Shown here piece after piece: positions 46,020-59,015 of a stretch of DNA of 64,000 bases (position 1 is the first letter of the stretch; the number at the start of each line of letters is the position of its first letter). Position numbers and translations under genes: made by a program. The notes under the pieces were generated by a model. That model ran no database searches. It saw only the letters and a list, made by a program, of their open reading frames with translations, and was not told the DNA's origin. Source of the stretch: Spisula solida (Eukaryota; Mollusca; Bivalvia; Venerida; Mactridae); assembly GCA_947247005.1 (NCBI GenBank), contig OX365956.1, forward strand, positions 14,652,089 through 14,716,088, in the 5' to 3' direction.

Positions 46020-49000
46020 AGCAGATTTAGAAAGTGAATGCATTGCAACAAATAAAAGGAAAACTGCAAAAAACCATTAGACGATATTTGATAGTCAATT
46101 CCATTAAAGCAAACATGTCGTCTTGACATTATTGTATCCGTGTCTGTATGTGCTCCAATGTTCGCTCAATAGTCATAATGAGAAATGTCTGGAAAAAATC
46201 GTTCTCGTGCGAGGGAAAGGAAATTAAATAATGAAAATGAAAACTGGTGGAAGTGTTTTAGACTGAATCCAATTGTTTGTTAAATAAATTTTGTGTTTTC
46301 ACTTTGAAAAACTGAAAGGTTTCCATACGTCATTTGTTTATGGCTCGTTAAATGCATGCTACGTTGACTAAAGATTCCATAATTAGACAAAAAGCAATGA
46401 AAATTCAACTTAATTCATATCTTTTCTACGTATTCTAGGTGAACACTATGAATAAATTAAAAATACCAAACAGTTTTACCTTTGGTTAAAGTCGATATGC
46501 AAGAGGCAGTTCAATGCAATTTTGAAATGCACCCCTGTTTAAGTGGTACCATGACCTCTTCGTAGTAAGTTGTCAGCCTCGTTACTTTGACCTCTCGAAT
46601 GAACAGTTTGGAAATAAAAATTTGACTCAATTTCAGGAATCGCAGTCAAGGAGTCATGCTTCGAAATAACTATATAATAGTGAATACATTGAAAGCCTTT
46701 TTTTACATTATAAGACATAGGCATGTTGTTTTCTAAAATATAACACATTTTAATCGAATTTTACACATTTATGCAGGATAATTTAACGAAAAATGTGATT
46801 TTTGGGTCTGAAAAATAGAGATTTTTAAGCCAAAATATTATTTTCTGGTTTCCGTAGCAACGGGACCACCAGAGCACCAAAGATACACAAAAAACTTTGC
46901 TAAGCTCCCTGATATACTTTCATGCAAAGTTTCAAGTCAATCATATACCCTGAAATTTCCCCATTAGGAAATGTGAAAAAAATCCATGCAGTGATTCATA
47001 TGTACATGTTGTCAAAATATTTCTCTGGCGTCGGTACATCTCATTCCACTCTGCACATTCGTTTGTTCCCACGTCTACGTCGATACATCATTGTAATGAT
47101 CAAAGGTTTACGTACGGCACTTGAAAGTTGTAGAGCTCAAGAGTGTGAAAGACCGGACAATGACATTACATGGTCTTATATAGCGATTTCTGTGCCACAA
47201 AAAGGTCAGACGAACGGCTCGCATCGACAATTTGTTATAGACTACAACTGATGATAAAGTAAACACCAAGTGACTAGTGACTCGAGAGACGAGACAATGG
47301 CTTCGCCGGAACAAATTTTATACATATAAATATTCATCTTGATTATTAAACTAAGTAGTTGTTCCAAAAGCAATGTATTTCGTATGGAGCATCCAAACCG
47401 CTGATCGTGTCTCAAATCCATTCCCAGGGGATAATACATTCATTATCGTTCAAACATAGTAGGCACACTTTCAAATGCTAGACAAGGCTCATATATCAAA
47501 CCTTTTAAATGCACTTTAAAGTTAATAAAACAAATAGGCTGCTATGGCTTTCAACATTGATGCTACAATACATGACAGGCAGTATTTCTTTTACATATTA
47601 TAATGTCATTTGATATGTAAAATAGAAATATTACATATAATCAAACAATAGTCACGTGGACAAGTTGAAACTGTGGACCTCTGTGGCTCCCTGTGGACCT
47701 ATTTGCGGGTCTATATGGGTCTGTTAAATTACATTAAATGCTATTTAATATTCATTTAACTTGACTGTTTAATCATCGAACGACGTTATTTAAACGATTT
47801 AAGAAATTGTTGACCTAAATATTTGATATATAATATTATAATATATATATATTTAAACAGAAATCGTTCCAGTAATTATTGTATTTAATTTGTTTGCTGC
47901 CATTTCTGCAATACATTAATTCATGAAAATTCCAAATTTTATTTATTTTAGCATAGGCGAAAGAAGTGCGATCTCGTTATCGGAGCTTTCCAGTCGGTTC
48001 GTACCTAAATCAGCTCGTACTTGAATTCGGTTAACTCGTACCTGAGATAACTCGTCCCGCTTTAACACGTACTGGTATTATAATTATATTGTTTAATATA
48101 AAGAACTATATTCCTTATTTTGCATGTTTAAACTGTCGTTGATTTGTATTCTTACAATGTATGAGGATTACAAACATATGGCATGTGTGTATGAATATTA
48201 TACTGTGGTTACTGAGAACAAAATCACGGTAACGCATGCTTTCAAATGGAGTGTTTTTATTAATCAGTTATAAAAATAATAATAGCATATAAAATAGCAT
48301 CTATTGGTATCGTTTATTTGATAGAATAAATTGTCATTTGGAAGCATGTTCCTACATAAACATGAGATGCATCGGGAGATCGGGCGGATGAACTTTCTTA
48401 TGTCTGTCCATTCTTCATTCTATCAACTAGTGTCTCCAGACGTTAACTTAATAATTCATAAATTAGCAGAAATATACACTACAACCAAGTTTTGTGCTTC
48501 TTCAGGTCAAAATTACATTATACAAATGAATGAACTTTGCACATTTTAATTACAACGCATCATACGCTACATCTTATTATTCAACAGCCCGATACATTTT
48601 TCCGCCGTTAAAACATTCAATTTGGATCCAATCGAAGAGTTCTTTGCTCATAATTTCGGTCAGGAATTGATATTTTGTTTGGTATGCAATTAGTTACATT
48701 GGTACATCATGAACATATTCTGGTCATTTACATATCATATACCAGTGTTTAGTCAGCCAGATATTGTCGAAGATGTTTCCGCAATTAAATCTTAAAATAA
48801 TAAGACGATTTTTTCAGATCTCTAGAGGCACAGATCCAGACAAAACCATTGGACAAATGACTTTGGTGAATACAAATCCTCTATAATTATCAAATATAAT
48901 ATCAGAACTTATATTGCTGTCGGGTTTAGTTCGATAATTTCATGTAGGTTTTAAGATTTGTACATAGTACATCATATATGCAAATGAAATACATGTACGT

Positions 49001-50028
49001 ATAAAGATACACAAAGTTTTCACCAAAAAAAAAACAAATTGATTTTCCTAGAGAAAGTTAAGACGTTGATGCCGTAGTATTTAAATTAAATATAGCGTGT
49101 TACAAGCATGAAAATGAAAAGTCACACAATTTTGTTTCATGTACAATTCACCATTATCTCGCAAGCAACCGTAATAATGGGAATAAGACTAATCAATCCT
49201 AATATAATAACGCAATTTAACTTTTCCTCTGCAAAAGACGTTGAATGACTTTAATTCGGTATTGATATCCCTCCATTAAATCAGTGGCGTGTGTATTATT
49301 AGGTTGATTTTGTTGATTTTGATCTGTATACTCGTGTGTCTTTTTAAGTTTATTCGAATCGTATCATTACATAATATACCTTTCTAATGTGGCCATTGTA
49401 TGTCGATGTCAAACTCGAACGTAGTAAAAGTAAAAGCCGTATGATCTAACACTGGTAATTTCTGGATACATATCTAGAATAACTCTTGATAATCATGCTT
49501 GAGTATCTATCTAATTATTACCCTGTTTTATCTGAGTTCTCGTATGTAGCTAATGCATAGTACAAGGTATTATTCTTGTTGCAATGTAAGTGAATACATT
49601 CGATCTTTTTATAAAGTATACTTGTAAAATGATATTAATATGTAAATATATAGAAGTTCTGTTGTTTAAATTCTGTTTCCTCTCTGATTTGTTATTATCT
49701 TTATGCTGAAATACGTAACTTTTTGTCCCTACATTCATCAATAAAAAACGCAAACTATACACAAGAGTCCTATACATCACAAACTGAGATACATAATGGA
49801 TTGAAATCAGGATGCATCTTCTTCGAAAGGCACAGTCTAACATTTATATGTTACGACAATTTTATATTTTGTTTCCTGCTTTTTGAAGCCGGCAGCAATA
49901 AAAACTTCCTTTCGACATAAAGCAAAGGCTGTGTTGGGAAATATATTGTTCTTGATATATTAACAAATAATCCCAGAACAGTCATGTTGTTCTACAACAT
50001 TTACACCAACCACCATTTGGGATTTCAG
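46020..50028. other. Non-coding part of block A'
   Basis: 46020-46500 and 47030-47740 match block A. 46750-46990 is a private insert, with no TIR seen. 47760-49540 has no counterpart in A and holds a short tandem motif (47996-48070, ctcgtacctga type). Open frames here (48331-48549, 49550-49843) have no support. Confidence 0.5.
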
Positions 50029-50075
50029 ACTTCCTTTTAAATCAGAATCGTGCATGGCGCACAATCTCCTAAATG
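50029..50075 (+). other. Exon-like 47-nt segment with splice-site signals
   Basis: ggatttcag precedes position 50029 and gtaagcc follows 50075; between them the frame LPFKSESCMAHNLLN is open. In block A the segment is nearly identical and still open (LPIKSESCMSHNLLN, about 14007-14053) with the same gtaagcc, but the acceptor AG has become AA. It could be a micro-exon of an unseen gene or a coincidence within a well-kept 160-bp stretch (49925-50090). Confidence 0.2.
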
Positions 50076-50331
50076 GTAAGCCTAACAGTTCATATTAATA
50101 ATTACGAATTGGAGATGGATTATATACGCTACAAACCTTAGTCGATATTGATTCCCAGTCATGTTAATCTTATAATTATGATGGATACATATAACTATAT
50201 AACTGATCTTTTCTAATCTCAGAGTTTCGAATTTCAAATAACATTTCTAGAAAAAAAGAAGCTGGATCTGGATAATAATTGTCTAACAGAGCTAGCAATT
50301 TATACACTTCTTTCCTACTCCCTTTCAAGCT

Positions 50332-50376
50332 TTGCTGTTTCTGTTGAATGCTGCCTTCCCTGTCCGATATGTTACA
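50332..50376 (+). repeat. Retroelement 3'-end motif, solo
   Basis: gttgaatgctgccttccctg followed by tccgatatgtta. Together with 50745-50808 and 52897-52958 it is one of the clearest solo copies on the plus strand. Confidence 0.6.
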
Positions 50377-53179
50377 CATGTGTTGTTTTATTAAATCTAC
50401 TATCTAAATATTCAACAGCATCACAATTATATCTCACACTGATCTAACATAAGCGCACGTACTATGTGCACACACATTTTATATATTGTGACTGATGTGT
50501 GGTTGTACATTGTATCTATCATCGGATTCTTGCAACTCTTGCTTAAGCCAAAAAACAGATTATCTAAGCTGAAAAATGTAACTGCGACACAAACTACTCG
50601 TGACTAGTTTTCAGCTATTAGACAGCTGGGACTTGCATTTTCGATTTTTTTTACAGCTTAAATATGGACTTTCAGTAGAGAGGTTATATCTGGTTCCGTT
50701 ATGTTTTTTGGTATTGTAGTGCCATGTATTTGTGTTGATTTTATGTTTTCTGTGCTGTTCCGTTTGAATTGAGTGCTGCATTGAGTCCTGTCCGATTTTT
50801 GCGGTCTTTACTCAATCCTCAATCGTTAACAATCACATACACTCGACCTATATATCAAACAGTGCAGTGAATACTCATTCAATTATATCTCACACATGTG
50901 GTATAATCATATTAGAATTAAACAAAAAAGTGAGTTTTGTATATTGCACTAATAATTAGACATGACAGTAGATAAAACAACTTCCTCTGTCCAACAAGAT
51001 AATCAAATAGGGGGTCCAACAAAATTCCACATACTTAAACTTGCCAAGCGAATTTGAACATGAACGATTCAAACAATAAACAGCAAGCCTTGGGAAAATT
51101 TGCGCGTCTAACCATAGACATTAGAGATTAGTTATTTGGTACAGTTTGTTTTACTCAACTTCACTTGTCCTGACGCTGTAGGTATGTGTTTCAATAATAT
51201 CACACCAATACAGGTTGTATTGGAGTGATACTGTATATGTACGACAGAGGTATATTTGGAGTTGACATGCATGTGCATGTATGTGTAAACAATACGACAC
51301 AAAAATATTACACAATTGGTGATGTTTGATGGCATATTGGAAGGCTAAGCATTATCTGAGAAAATACAACTTTACTGACTCTGATTTACAAACTATCAAA
51401 TAAAGGTACATGTAACATGTGAATAGAGTTTATGATCTAAATCAGTGGTAATTGAAATTGAAATTGAAATAGACACTACTTTATAAGTAAATGATATATG
51501 CATTACATGAAGTCTATGACTGGCTGTCCAAAATGCTCAGGTAAACATGTTACAAATGTACCCTATGTGCAAAATGTAAAACGTGTGTTTCCTGCCAACT
51601 CAGTGGATATTGATTGAATGTTATATACATGTAGTACACTCTACTAGTAGAGGAGTACATTTAACAGCCTGATTCATTGTTTATGTCGGAGATATGGTTT
51701 TACAACGTTTAATGAATTATGGAAATATAATCCCACTATTTTGCGTTCATCATTTACTACATCATATTTTTCAAATACAGATTGATGGAACCAAGTATTG
51801 CTAATTAGGGTACTTTTCAAACGTATCCAATGGAAATCGTACATAAATTTATTTCCAATTAAATTGCGTCGTTGGTTTGTTGCCAATATCCTGAAAATCG
51901 ACCTATGATTGATTTTTTATCTTCAACTGATCCACTTTCGTTGTGTCATATTACATGTACTCATTACAATTACTGTCACACACATGGATGTTTGATGTGG
52001 TTTAGAACACATACTTTTCAGATTTAGAAGGTGAATGTTCTACAAGAAAAACAATATGACTCAGTGCAGTACAAATAGCGTTAGGACGAAAAAAATTCAG
52101 AAGGTATTAAATTAAAAGCAAATACGACTGAATGACAAATAAAAGGTGTCATCTACCTCTTCTCTTGATGATAAACATAAGTTAACGATTCGTGGTATGA
52201 CACCTTATGGATGTGACGAAGACAGAGTAAAACACATTTTAGTTGTTTCATTAAACATTTGAGGATTCAAATCAAATTAGATTGTAAATAGTGTGTGTAA
52301 CAATCATAAAAATAAACAGCATGATATTTTGAATTTTATGGATTTTGTGTGTATAAATTTCGACTTCATATAATAATACCGTAAACATTTAGATTCACAT
52401 ACAACATGCAAATCAATTGATCGTGTACCTATACACTCCTCTTTGAATGTTAATATAAAGAACACAATCATCATCTATGGGGAAATGTTATCATATTCCA
52501 GTAGTCACAGTCAGGCAGACCGAGTCACATGCTTTCGCACTTGAACCTTAAAAAATAATAAGACGCATTATTTAGAACTCCAGAGGCCGATATCGAGACA
52601 ATGAAAAAATCATAAATGACGTGTGGAAATATACAAAGCGACATCAATTATCTCAAATACTGTATACTGTATGATTTAATTTCATCATTGGATTGGACAA
52701 TTAATATCAAAATAATTTCCTATACAAACGTAGAGTGTTGTTATCGAAGTATGTTCTCTGTGTGGACATATATTAAAGGGTTATACAATATAAAATTATT
52801 CTTTAACTTGTTAAGCCTTGTGATACATAAAACTACGAATTTATTTTGTTCTGTAGTTGTTGTCCTCTCTGTTTGTTTCCGTATGTGCCTGTAAAGCTGG
52901 GCCGTTGCTGTTGAATGCGGCCTTCCCTGTCCGCTGTTTTATTATCTATTTGCGGTAATATCAAAACTGAAACGTATTACGAACAACACGGTAACCTGAT
53001 ATTGGAGTGTTATCTGCCTGTAACTGTGCTAGTGCTCCGTATAATTATGCTACGTGTACAGACTGACAGGCATATAATTATGATAGCATTTTTTTAATTC
53101 TTAGTAACCCGAATAGAACCTTACATATATTAAATTGTACTCAAAATCAATGGTCATTAATCCCTGACTGTACACACTG

Positions 53180-53285
53180 AACAGCATTTCTGTTTATGAC
53201 CCGGTTGGATTAGGGATCGAACCAACAACTTTAGGATCAGCAGTCAGTGACCCTTACCACTTGACCACTTTTCAATCTGTGTTAG
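53180..53285 (-). mobile_element. SINE head fragment
   Basis: The minus strand carries the same tRNA-like head as 32020-32115 (B box ggttcgatccc; ggtcactgactgctgatcc) without the body. It marks the start of module C2 at the end of A'. Confidence 0.65.
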
Positions 53286-54069
53286 TGCATCTCGATTAAT
53301 GATGTGTACATGTATGTCCGTCGATTGTTAGATCCAACCATAACCGACTAATAATTAAGTCACGTTTAAGCCTATGTTCTAATACTTGGTAGAGATGTTG
53401 GTCATAACGTGTGGATGTTCTTACCATAAGTCAACTAGTCACATTGAGATTAATTTACAACATGTAGGGGACATATGCGTTTTGCAAACAGCTTCTGTCA
53501 CCGTATGCAATACCACTTACATTGTAATCCTGTGCTGGTGTAAATCATGTTGCCAGCAGTATAATCTATGCATATTATGACGCCAGTCTGAACATATTGT
53601 TTATAGTTGTAATCCAAAAAGGCGATTGACCTACTGGAAAATTCAATAAACTGATTAGCTATATAAACTAGAGATGTCATCTGGGTATTTACATTGGCAT
53701 TATAAGTTTTGCAATATTTATGTAGAGGAAGATGTACTAGATATAATAAATGTGTTCTCATCAACAAGTTGTTTGCTAGGAAATTTATCATGTCATAACT
53801 TGACAGAAGAATGTGATATATCACCCCTTTATATCCACAATATACACGCATTTTAGTTAAGCTATGTCAAATTATATTCGAAAGTTCAGTGAACATTATG
53901 ATTTAGCATATTATACTTATCCGCTTTTCCCAATTCTGTGCCACATAGCAATTTATCGCACTCCGTCAAACCGCCATGAATTTCAAACTATGTTTATACA
54001 GAGGATCTATCAAATGTTTTCAGTTATTCATTTCTGGAAAATGTTATTCAGTGATATTAAATACAAGTT

Positions 54070-55217
54070 GTATCACATGATACAATAATATAAATACACC
54101 TACCTTTTATAAGAAGATATAACGAGAAATTTGTTATAGAATAAATGTCAAAGAATTTCAAGAAAATAAAAAAAAATATCATCAGATTCATGGATATACA
54201 TAAGTCATGCCTGTGATTTGATCTCTGTATTATTGGTTGACCGTTTGAAATTGTTAAAGCGTGTAAAGATGTATTACAAAATATAATATCTGAAAAAGTC
54301 ACAAAATAGGCTTAACCTCTTACCAACTCCCATACCAAGTGAAACGTGTATATACCGTTTTTGTTGCAATAATTATTTAATACAGATTTTGTTTGTTGTA
54401 CATGTATACTAAAATACATAATTATGATCAATGAATTTCGACCAATGTTTTTAATGGCGAATGTCCACTACAACCTGTCACAATGTTCAGCGTATGTCGA
54501 GCGTACGTGAATTTTGGTTTACACACTGATTTGCTTGTTTGTCGAATACTTTAATATGTTTAACACAAGTTACAAAACTGCCTCTACAATACATAATTAA
54601 GATGTAGCTAAAGTAAGACAAAAATAATGAAAGTCATGTTGAATCAGTACTATGTAATTGATCTCCTGCGTGTATCTCTTTCATATTATAGCATGGTGTC
54701 CCTTTCAAAAGACAATCATATTCACAGTTGTCATTCTTGTCATTTGGAACGAGTTTCTTATAACCTTCGATTTCCTTTGGGAAATCTGTAATTTGATATT
54801 CGCCTTATTATATGCCCATTAAATATGACCTTGTCTAGCAATAGTACGTAACCAGTTTTCAGTTCGTCCAATCCCATTAACATTATTTAGGGACGTCTCT
54901 GTGGACAGTTTATGTGAATCCGTTCTGGCCATATGATTTATATTAGAAAATAGACAGCATTTTACACTGGAGTGTCGTGAACCTTGGTCATGGATAATCG
55001 TGAACTACGAAATGATTACTATAGCTACCTGTAGCCATGTATAACGACATACGACATTGGTCAACATTCAAAAATTTATTTTCAATCGTTTTGGACGACT
55101 GTCGACATAGGATGACATTCAAAAAATCACCATCAATCGAATGTCGTGCAGCACGATGTACGACATTGGACTACATTCAAAAAACATTTCAAAAATCGTA
55201 AAAAATCGAATGTCATA
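54070..55217 (+). repeat. Module C, copy 2
   Basis: It matches 32330-33840 collinearly (for example catgcctgtgatttg, tagcatggt-tccctttcaa, gggacgtctctg). It lacks 33260-33440 and then ends in the gacatt array at 55040-55217. Small open frames differ from copy 1. Confidence 0.8.
55040..55217. repeat. Palindromic-type gacatt array at an inversion junction
   Basis: Three or four units (acgacatacgacattggtca, cgaatgtcgtgcagcacgat, acgacattggactacattc). The array stops at about 55217, where inverted block A'' begins (aataaacgatgttg). The last unit and the first bases of A'' share acgatg-type sequence. Confidence 0.8.
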
Positions 55218-58200
55218 ATAAACGATGTTGTTTTCTAATGGCTTCGTGACAAAACATGCACTGTCTGTTTATGAATAAAAAACGTACACAGGCGCATTGC
55301 AAACAACAACACAAGCGCTTACAATCAGTGCATACAAATAATAGGTTCATTACAATTTTAAGTCAGACGCTGACAAAGCAAGGAGTTGTCATAGCTGAAT
55401 GTTTCCACCAAACATTTGATATCACTGGGACATTAATTGCAGTCATTAATCTTTGCAATGATATAATTACCCGTAAACAATGGAGCACATGTTCCAAAAG
55501 AGAGGAAAATTAGTTTAAGATGTCAAAAAACAACTAGAAAAGGGAAATTGGATTGTAATAATTGGCAAAATAACGTCAATGCATGTTTTCTCTTCTGGAG
55601 TTTCTAATACATCAGCAGATGATAAATTGAGACCGGGAGACAATGTTAAATAAAATGCCGGAAATGTGATTTGTTATTTACACCCACTATCGTTTGCCTT
55701 GTGGCGTACAATAACATCTTTATCAACATGATGATTAATGTCATTCCCTGAGACGACAAGACTACAACGTATCGAGATAATGACATAACATAAGACATAA
55801 CAACAAGTACCAAGAAGGGCTTTACGTTTAATGACTGAAGATTTCAAAAACTAATATGTATCATATTACTGCAATGCAATTCAATTATATCTGATGTACT
55901 TGAAATTATCTGCAAGTTATGTAGTTGTGTTAAAATAAATAACAGTTACTTAAAGCTATGCTACGCCTATCAACGTTGGTATTAATAAAGCATCTTGGTA
56001 ATACACATATTTTTAACTTAATTAAAATGTATAGTATGCCCTTAAAGATTCAATCCTTTTTAGATTGCATTGGCGTACACCCTTGTGATACAATTGCAGC
56101 TGAAAGGTCACTGATACCTTCCTCATTTTGACTATTGGGCTGCATTGGGAACATACGTGTTTTACAAACATATCTTGTTTCAATTTTGCTTTCACTATCA
56201 AATTATTTCGAACTTTGATTGCTCACACGCATGAAGGTCTAAATTATGACTTTGGGCGATCATGTTTATACTTGGCAAACCACTCCGACCACTAGCACTA
56301 TTATTAACGACATCAACTATCTACTAAAATGACTTTTAAAAGTGCGTTGGTAATGTTAAGACATGTCATGTACATGCAAATCAACAAATATTAAATGTGA
56401 GAGCTAAGAGTCATTTCGGACGTGAATAGTTTGTTATCTTAGGCAGACCAATTTCACTAAATAATGTAGGGTTTTTGCCATGACCGTTAATCTCTAAGAG
56501 AATATTTATAATCAGTATCTATAGTAAAGCTAATTACGACCATTGTAACCTGTCATATACATGTAGTGTTTTACGTGTCTATATCATTACAGGCGTATTG
56601 CACATCAATTACCAACGGGATATTGGCAGTACCGGAGATGCCTGATGAGTTACGAGGATCATTCAATAAATCTGGTGACTGGGTTAATCATTTCAATACA
56701 CAATGATAGAGACAAATACAAACTATATCACATTAAACTACAGCGTTTCGAACATAAGTGCTGAAAATATTGCACGAAACGAGACATTGTACAAGAAAAT
56801 ATGGCTTAAATAAAAAACCCACCTCACCGGGGACATCACACATGGATATTTATATTCTGACATAAAAATTCAATTGTTTATGATGATAAAATATATGTAA
56901 TTTGTTCACCCCTCGTATAATGAAATGTCGGACAGGGAAGGCAGCACTCTACTGAAACAGTATAAAACCATTTCTAAAATAGTATTCCTGGGTTGCATTC
57001 TAAGCAAAATAGTACGCGTGATAAAGCATTAAGTTCAATAAAATTCTTGGCAACAAATCTTGCCATTTTAAATTAGTTTCTTGCATCTTATCAATTCCCT
57101 TGGGTTCTTTGGTTTTTTTTACATTACATTTTATATATATTAGGTTTACCCGCCGAAGATATTCAGCTGCAATACATGTATCTCCATTTCCAGTCGCAGT
57201 AGGTGACATCAAGAAGTATCCAGACTGACACACTTTCAATAGTTCAGTATTACTGGATCGAAATTATGTCATTGTGAGATTCGGAAAGGGAACATTCATC
57301 AGATGGTTCTATGTATGGGCAATACGTTATAGTTAGTTATCTGAAATGGCACGCGATTGTTAGGTATTCGAATATTATCAAAATCCCTCTGTTTTGTATT
57401 TTAAGATATTGTTATCATCAACTTTAAAGCATTTTACTATCAAATGCTAAGCTTTCTTGTTAGCTGGTGAAAAACCTCTTTTTGGATTCAAGTGGTACAT
57501 GAAATAACGCCCATCCTCTGAAATACTGGCATTTGAATAAATATAATGCGACACAGTATGATTAAGAACTTGTGTTTATAACGGAACCAACATTTCTATT
57601 AGGGAACGATTAAATTAAAATTTACAATTGCTCAAACAATGAATTAAACCCGATTAAATGCAATGTCAAATGCGAACGTTTTGAACATTTCTGCAAACAT
57701 CGTACACTTATTATCTGTTTTCGCGATTAATATGGAACTTATAAGTGCGCACATAAATGGTACATGTACATACTAATTGTTTATTTATTTTTTCAACGAT
57801 ATCTCTAAGTGATCACTCCTAAATTTAACAAAAAAAAACAAAATAGCAAATACAAATGTACGTACTCAACTGAAGTCACGCAAAACTTATTTTTCGCTGG
57901 GTTTCACCACAAATCTGCCTTACACGCAACGGGTTGTACGGTGGTGAGTATTGTTGACATCGACTATGTTTCGTGTCCTCCACTATTTCGGGTCTAAAAA
58001 AATACAATTAACCAATTAATGTAGTAATATTGGCAGAGTGTGTAGCACAATCCTCATAAAATGTATCAAATGAAGCCATAAACGTCAGTATTGTCATTCG
58101 TTTTATTTGTTTCAGAAGTCCCTGTCAACTGTTGTTTATTTATAGCACATCTAGTACAGTGTCATCAACAAAAACATAACATGAGCAGCTCGCCTCATGT

Positions 58201-58230
58201 ATTATGTACGACGACGGTTTGGTGTTTAAA
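55218..58230 (-). repeat. Segmental duplication block A'' (inverted)
   Basis: This is the reverse complement of 38540-43300 of A' without its 40740-42520 and 43447-44632 insertions, so it is closer in structure to A. Landmarks: 55230-55450 (= 10980-10760), 55520-55810 (= 10700-10450), 56040-56420, 56420-56600, 57180-57260 (= 9010-8930), 57830-58210 (= 7210-6880). The 85-codon plus frame at 55256-55513 is out of frame in A, so it is not counted as a gene. Confidence 0.85.
56653..56915. mobile_element. Mariner-like relic (inverted copy in A'')
   Basis: Ends cgaggatcattcaataaa… and …tttgttcacccctcg, TA flanked. It is the inverted counterpart of 9344-9610 and 39957-40301. Confidence 0.7.
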
Positions 58231-58246
58231 ATAAATAATAGCAAAT

Positions 58247-58440
58247 AGACAAGGAAGGCAGTTCTTTAACAGCCGAGCACAAAACACATAAAAACAACAT
58301 CACATAGCACAATTACACGGAACAACTGAACGAGAAAATGAACCTAGCCGCTGAAAGTCTCAGCTGTCGAGAAGCTGAAATACCTAGTTTCAGCTTTAAA
58401 AAAGCTGAATGACCTAGTTCATCTAACTAACGTGAGATAA
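58247..58440 (-). mobile_element. Retroelement 3' end plus 'gctgaatgacc' units
   Basis: gacaaggaaggcagttcttt, then acagccgagcacaaaacac, then aactgaacgagaaaatgaac and two gctgaa-acctagttt units. It is the inverted counterpart of 38330-38500. Confidence 0.6.
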
Positions 58441-58689
58441 TTATCACAATTTATATTCTCGAACGGCTGAATACGTAATTGATCCTGTATTATGATTTAA
58501 GAGAGCAATGTTGCTAAACTATCTCTTTCGTAAACAGTAATCATTATTCCCTCAAGTACAATTGTTCCTAATGATTCTTTCCAATTCAATCAGCACAACA
58601 TTAGCGAGATTGCTTTCAAACACAAAATAGCAATGTTATTACATTTACTCGAAAAGGGTATACATTTCTGCAAGTGTGCGATGAACATG

Positions 58690-59015
58690 TCGTGTATACT
58701 GAAACAAACAACTAACTGACGGATACCTAGAAGCTGTTGTTCAAAAAGATAAAATGATTGTCTGCAATGTCCACTTAGAGATGAACCCGAATGCCGTTGA
58801 AGTTAAAGACCATGGTCACCGTAAAATTTAACCTACATGGTACAAATGTAGTCGAACCATAAATATTTTACGAAATTTCTCGTTTTTGTGAATGTATCCT
58901 CAATTGTTCTTCAACTCGCCATATTTTGTTGTCCGTATTGTGTAGGGGTTGGTGTAGTTCATGTTTGACTTTAGTCTGGTAGGTCTAATGTGTCGTATAA
59001 GCCATATGCATGCGA
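58690..59015 (+). pseudogene. Broken copy of the 37575-37925 membrane-protein ORF
   Basis: It starts like its partner (LTDGYLEAVVQKDKMIVCNV, EVKDHGHR), then runs into a taa stop just after HGHR and shifts frame. The later hydrophobic part is recognisable only at the DNA level (58880-58990), ending with gtcgtataagcc as in the other copy. Divergence alters the protein freely, so at least this copy is unconstrained. Confidence 0.5.

Larger units (their letters stand above)
38520..53170 (+). repeat. Segmental duplication block A'
   Basis: This is the counterpart of block A (6664-19068). Its left 4.7 kb also forms the inner part of the inverted-duplication arm against 55218-58230. It is longer than A because of private insertions: 40740-42520 (retroelement), 43447-44632 (mariner type), 45065-46003 (LINE), 46750-46990 and 47760-49540. 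It continues directly into C2 at 53170, whereas A is cut by the MITE at 19071. Confidence 0.85.

Noticed and set aside
55256..55513. 85-codon plus frame as a conserved gene
   Set aside because: The block-A copy (about 10980-10740, inverted) has a one-base length change and stops in this frame.
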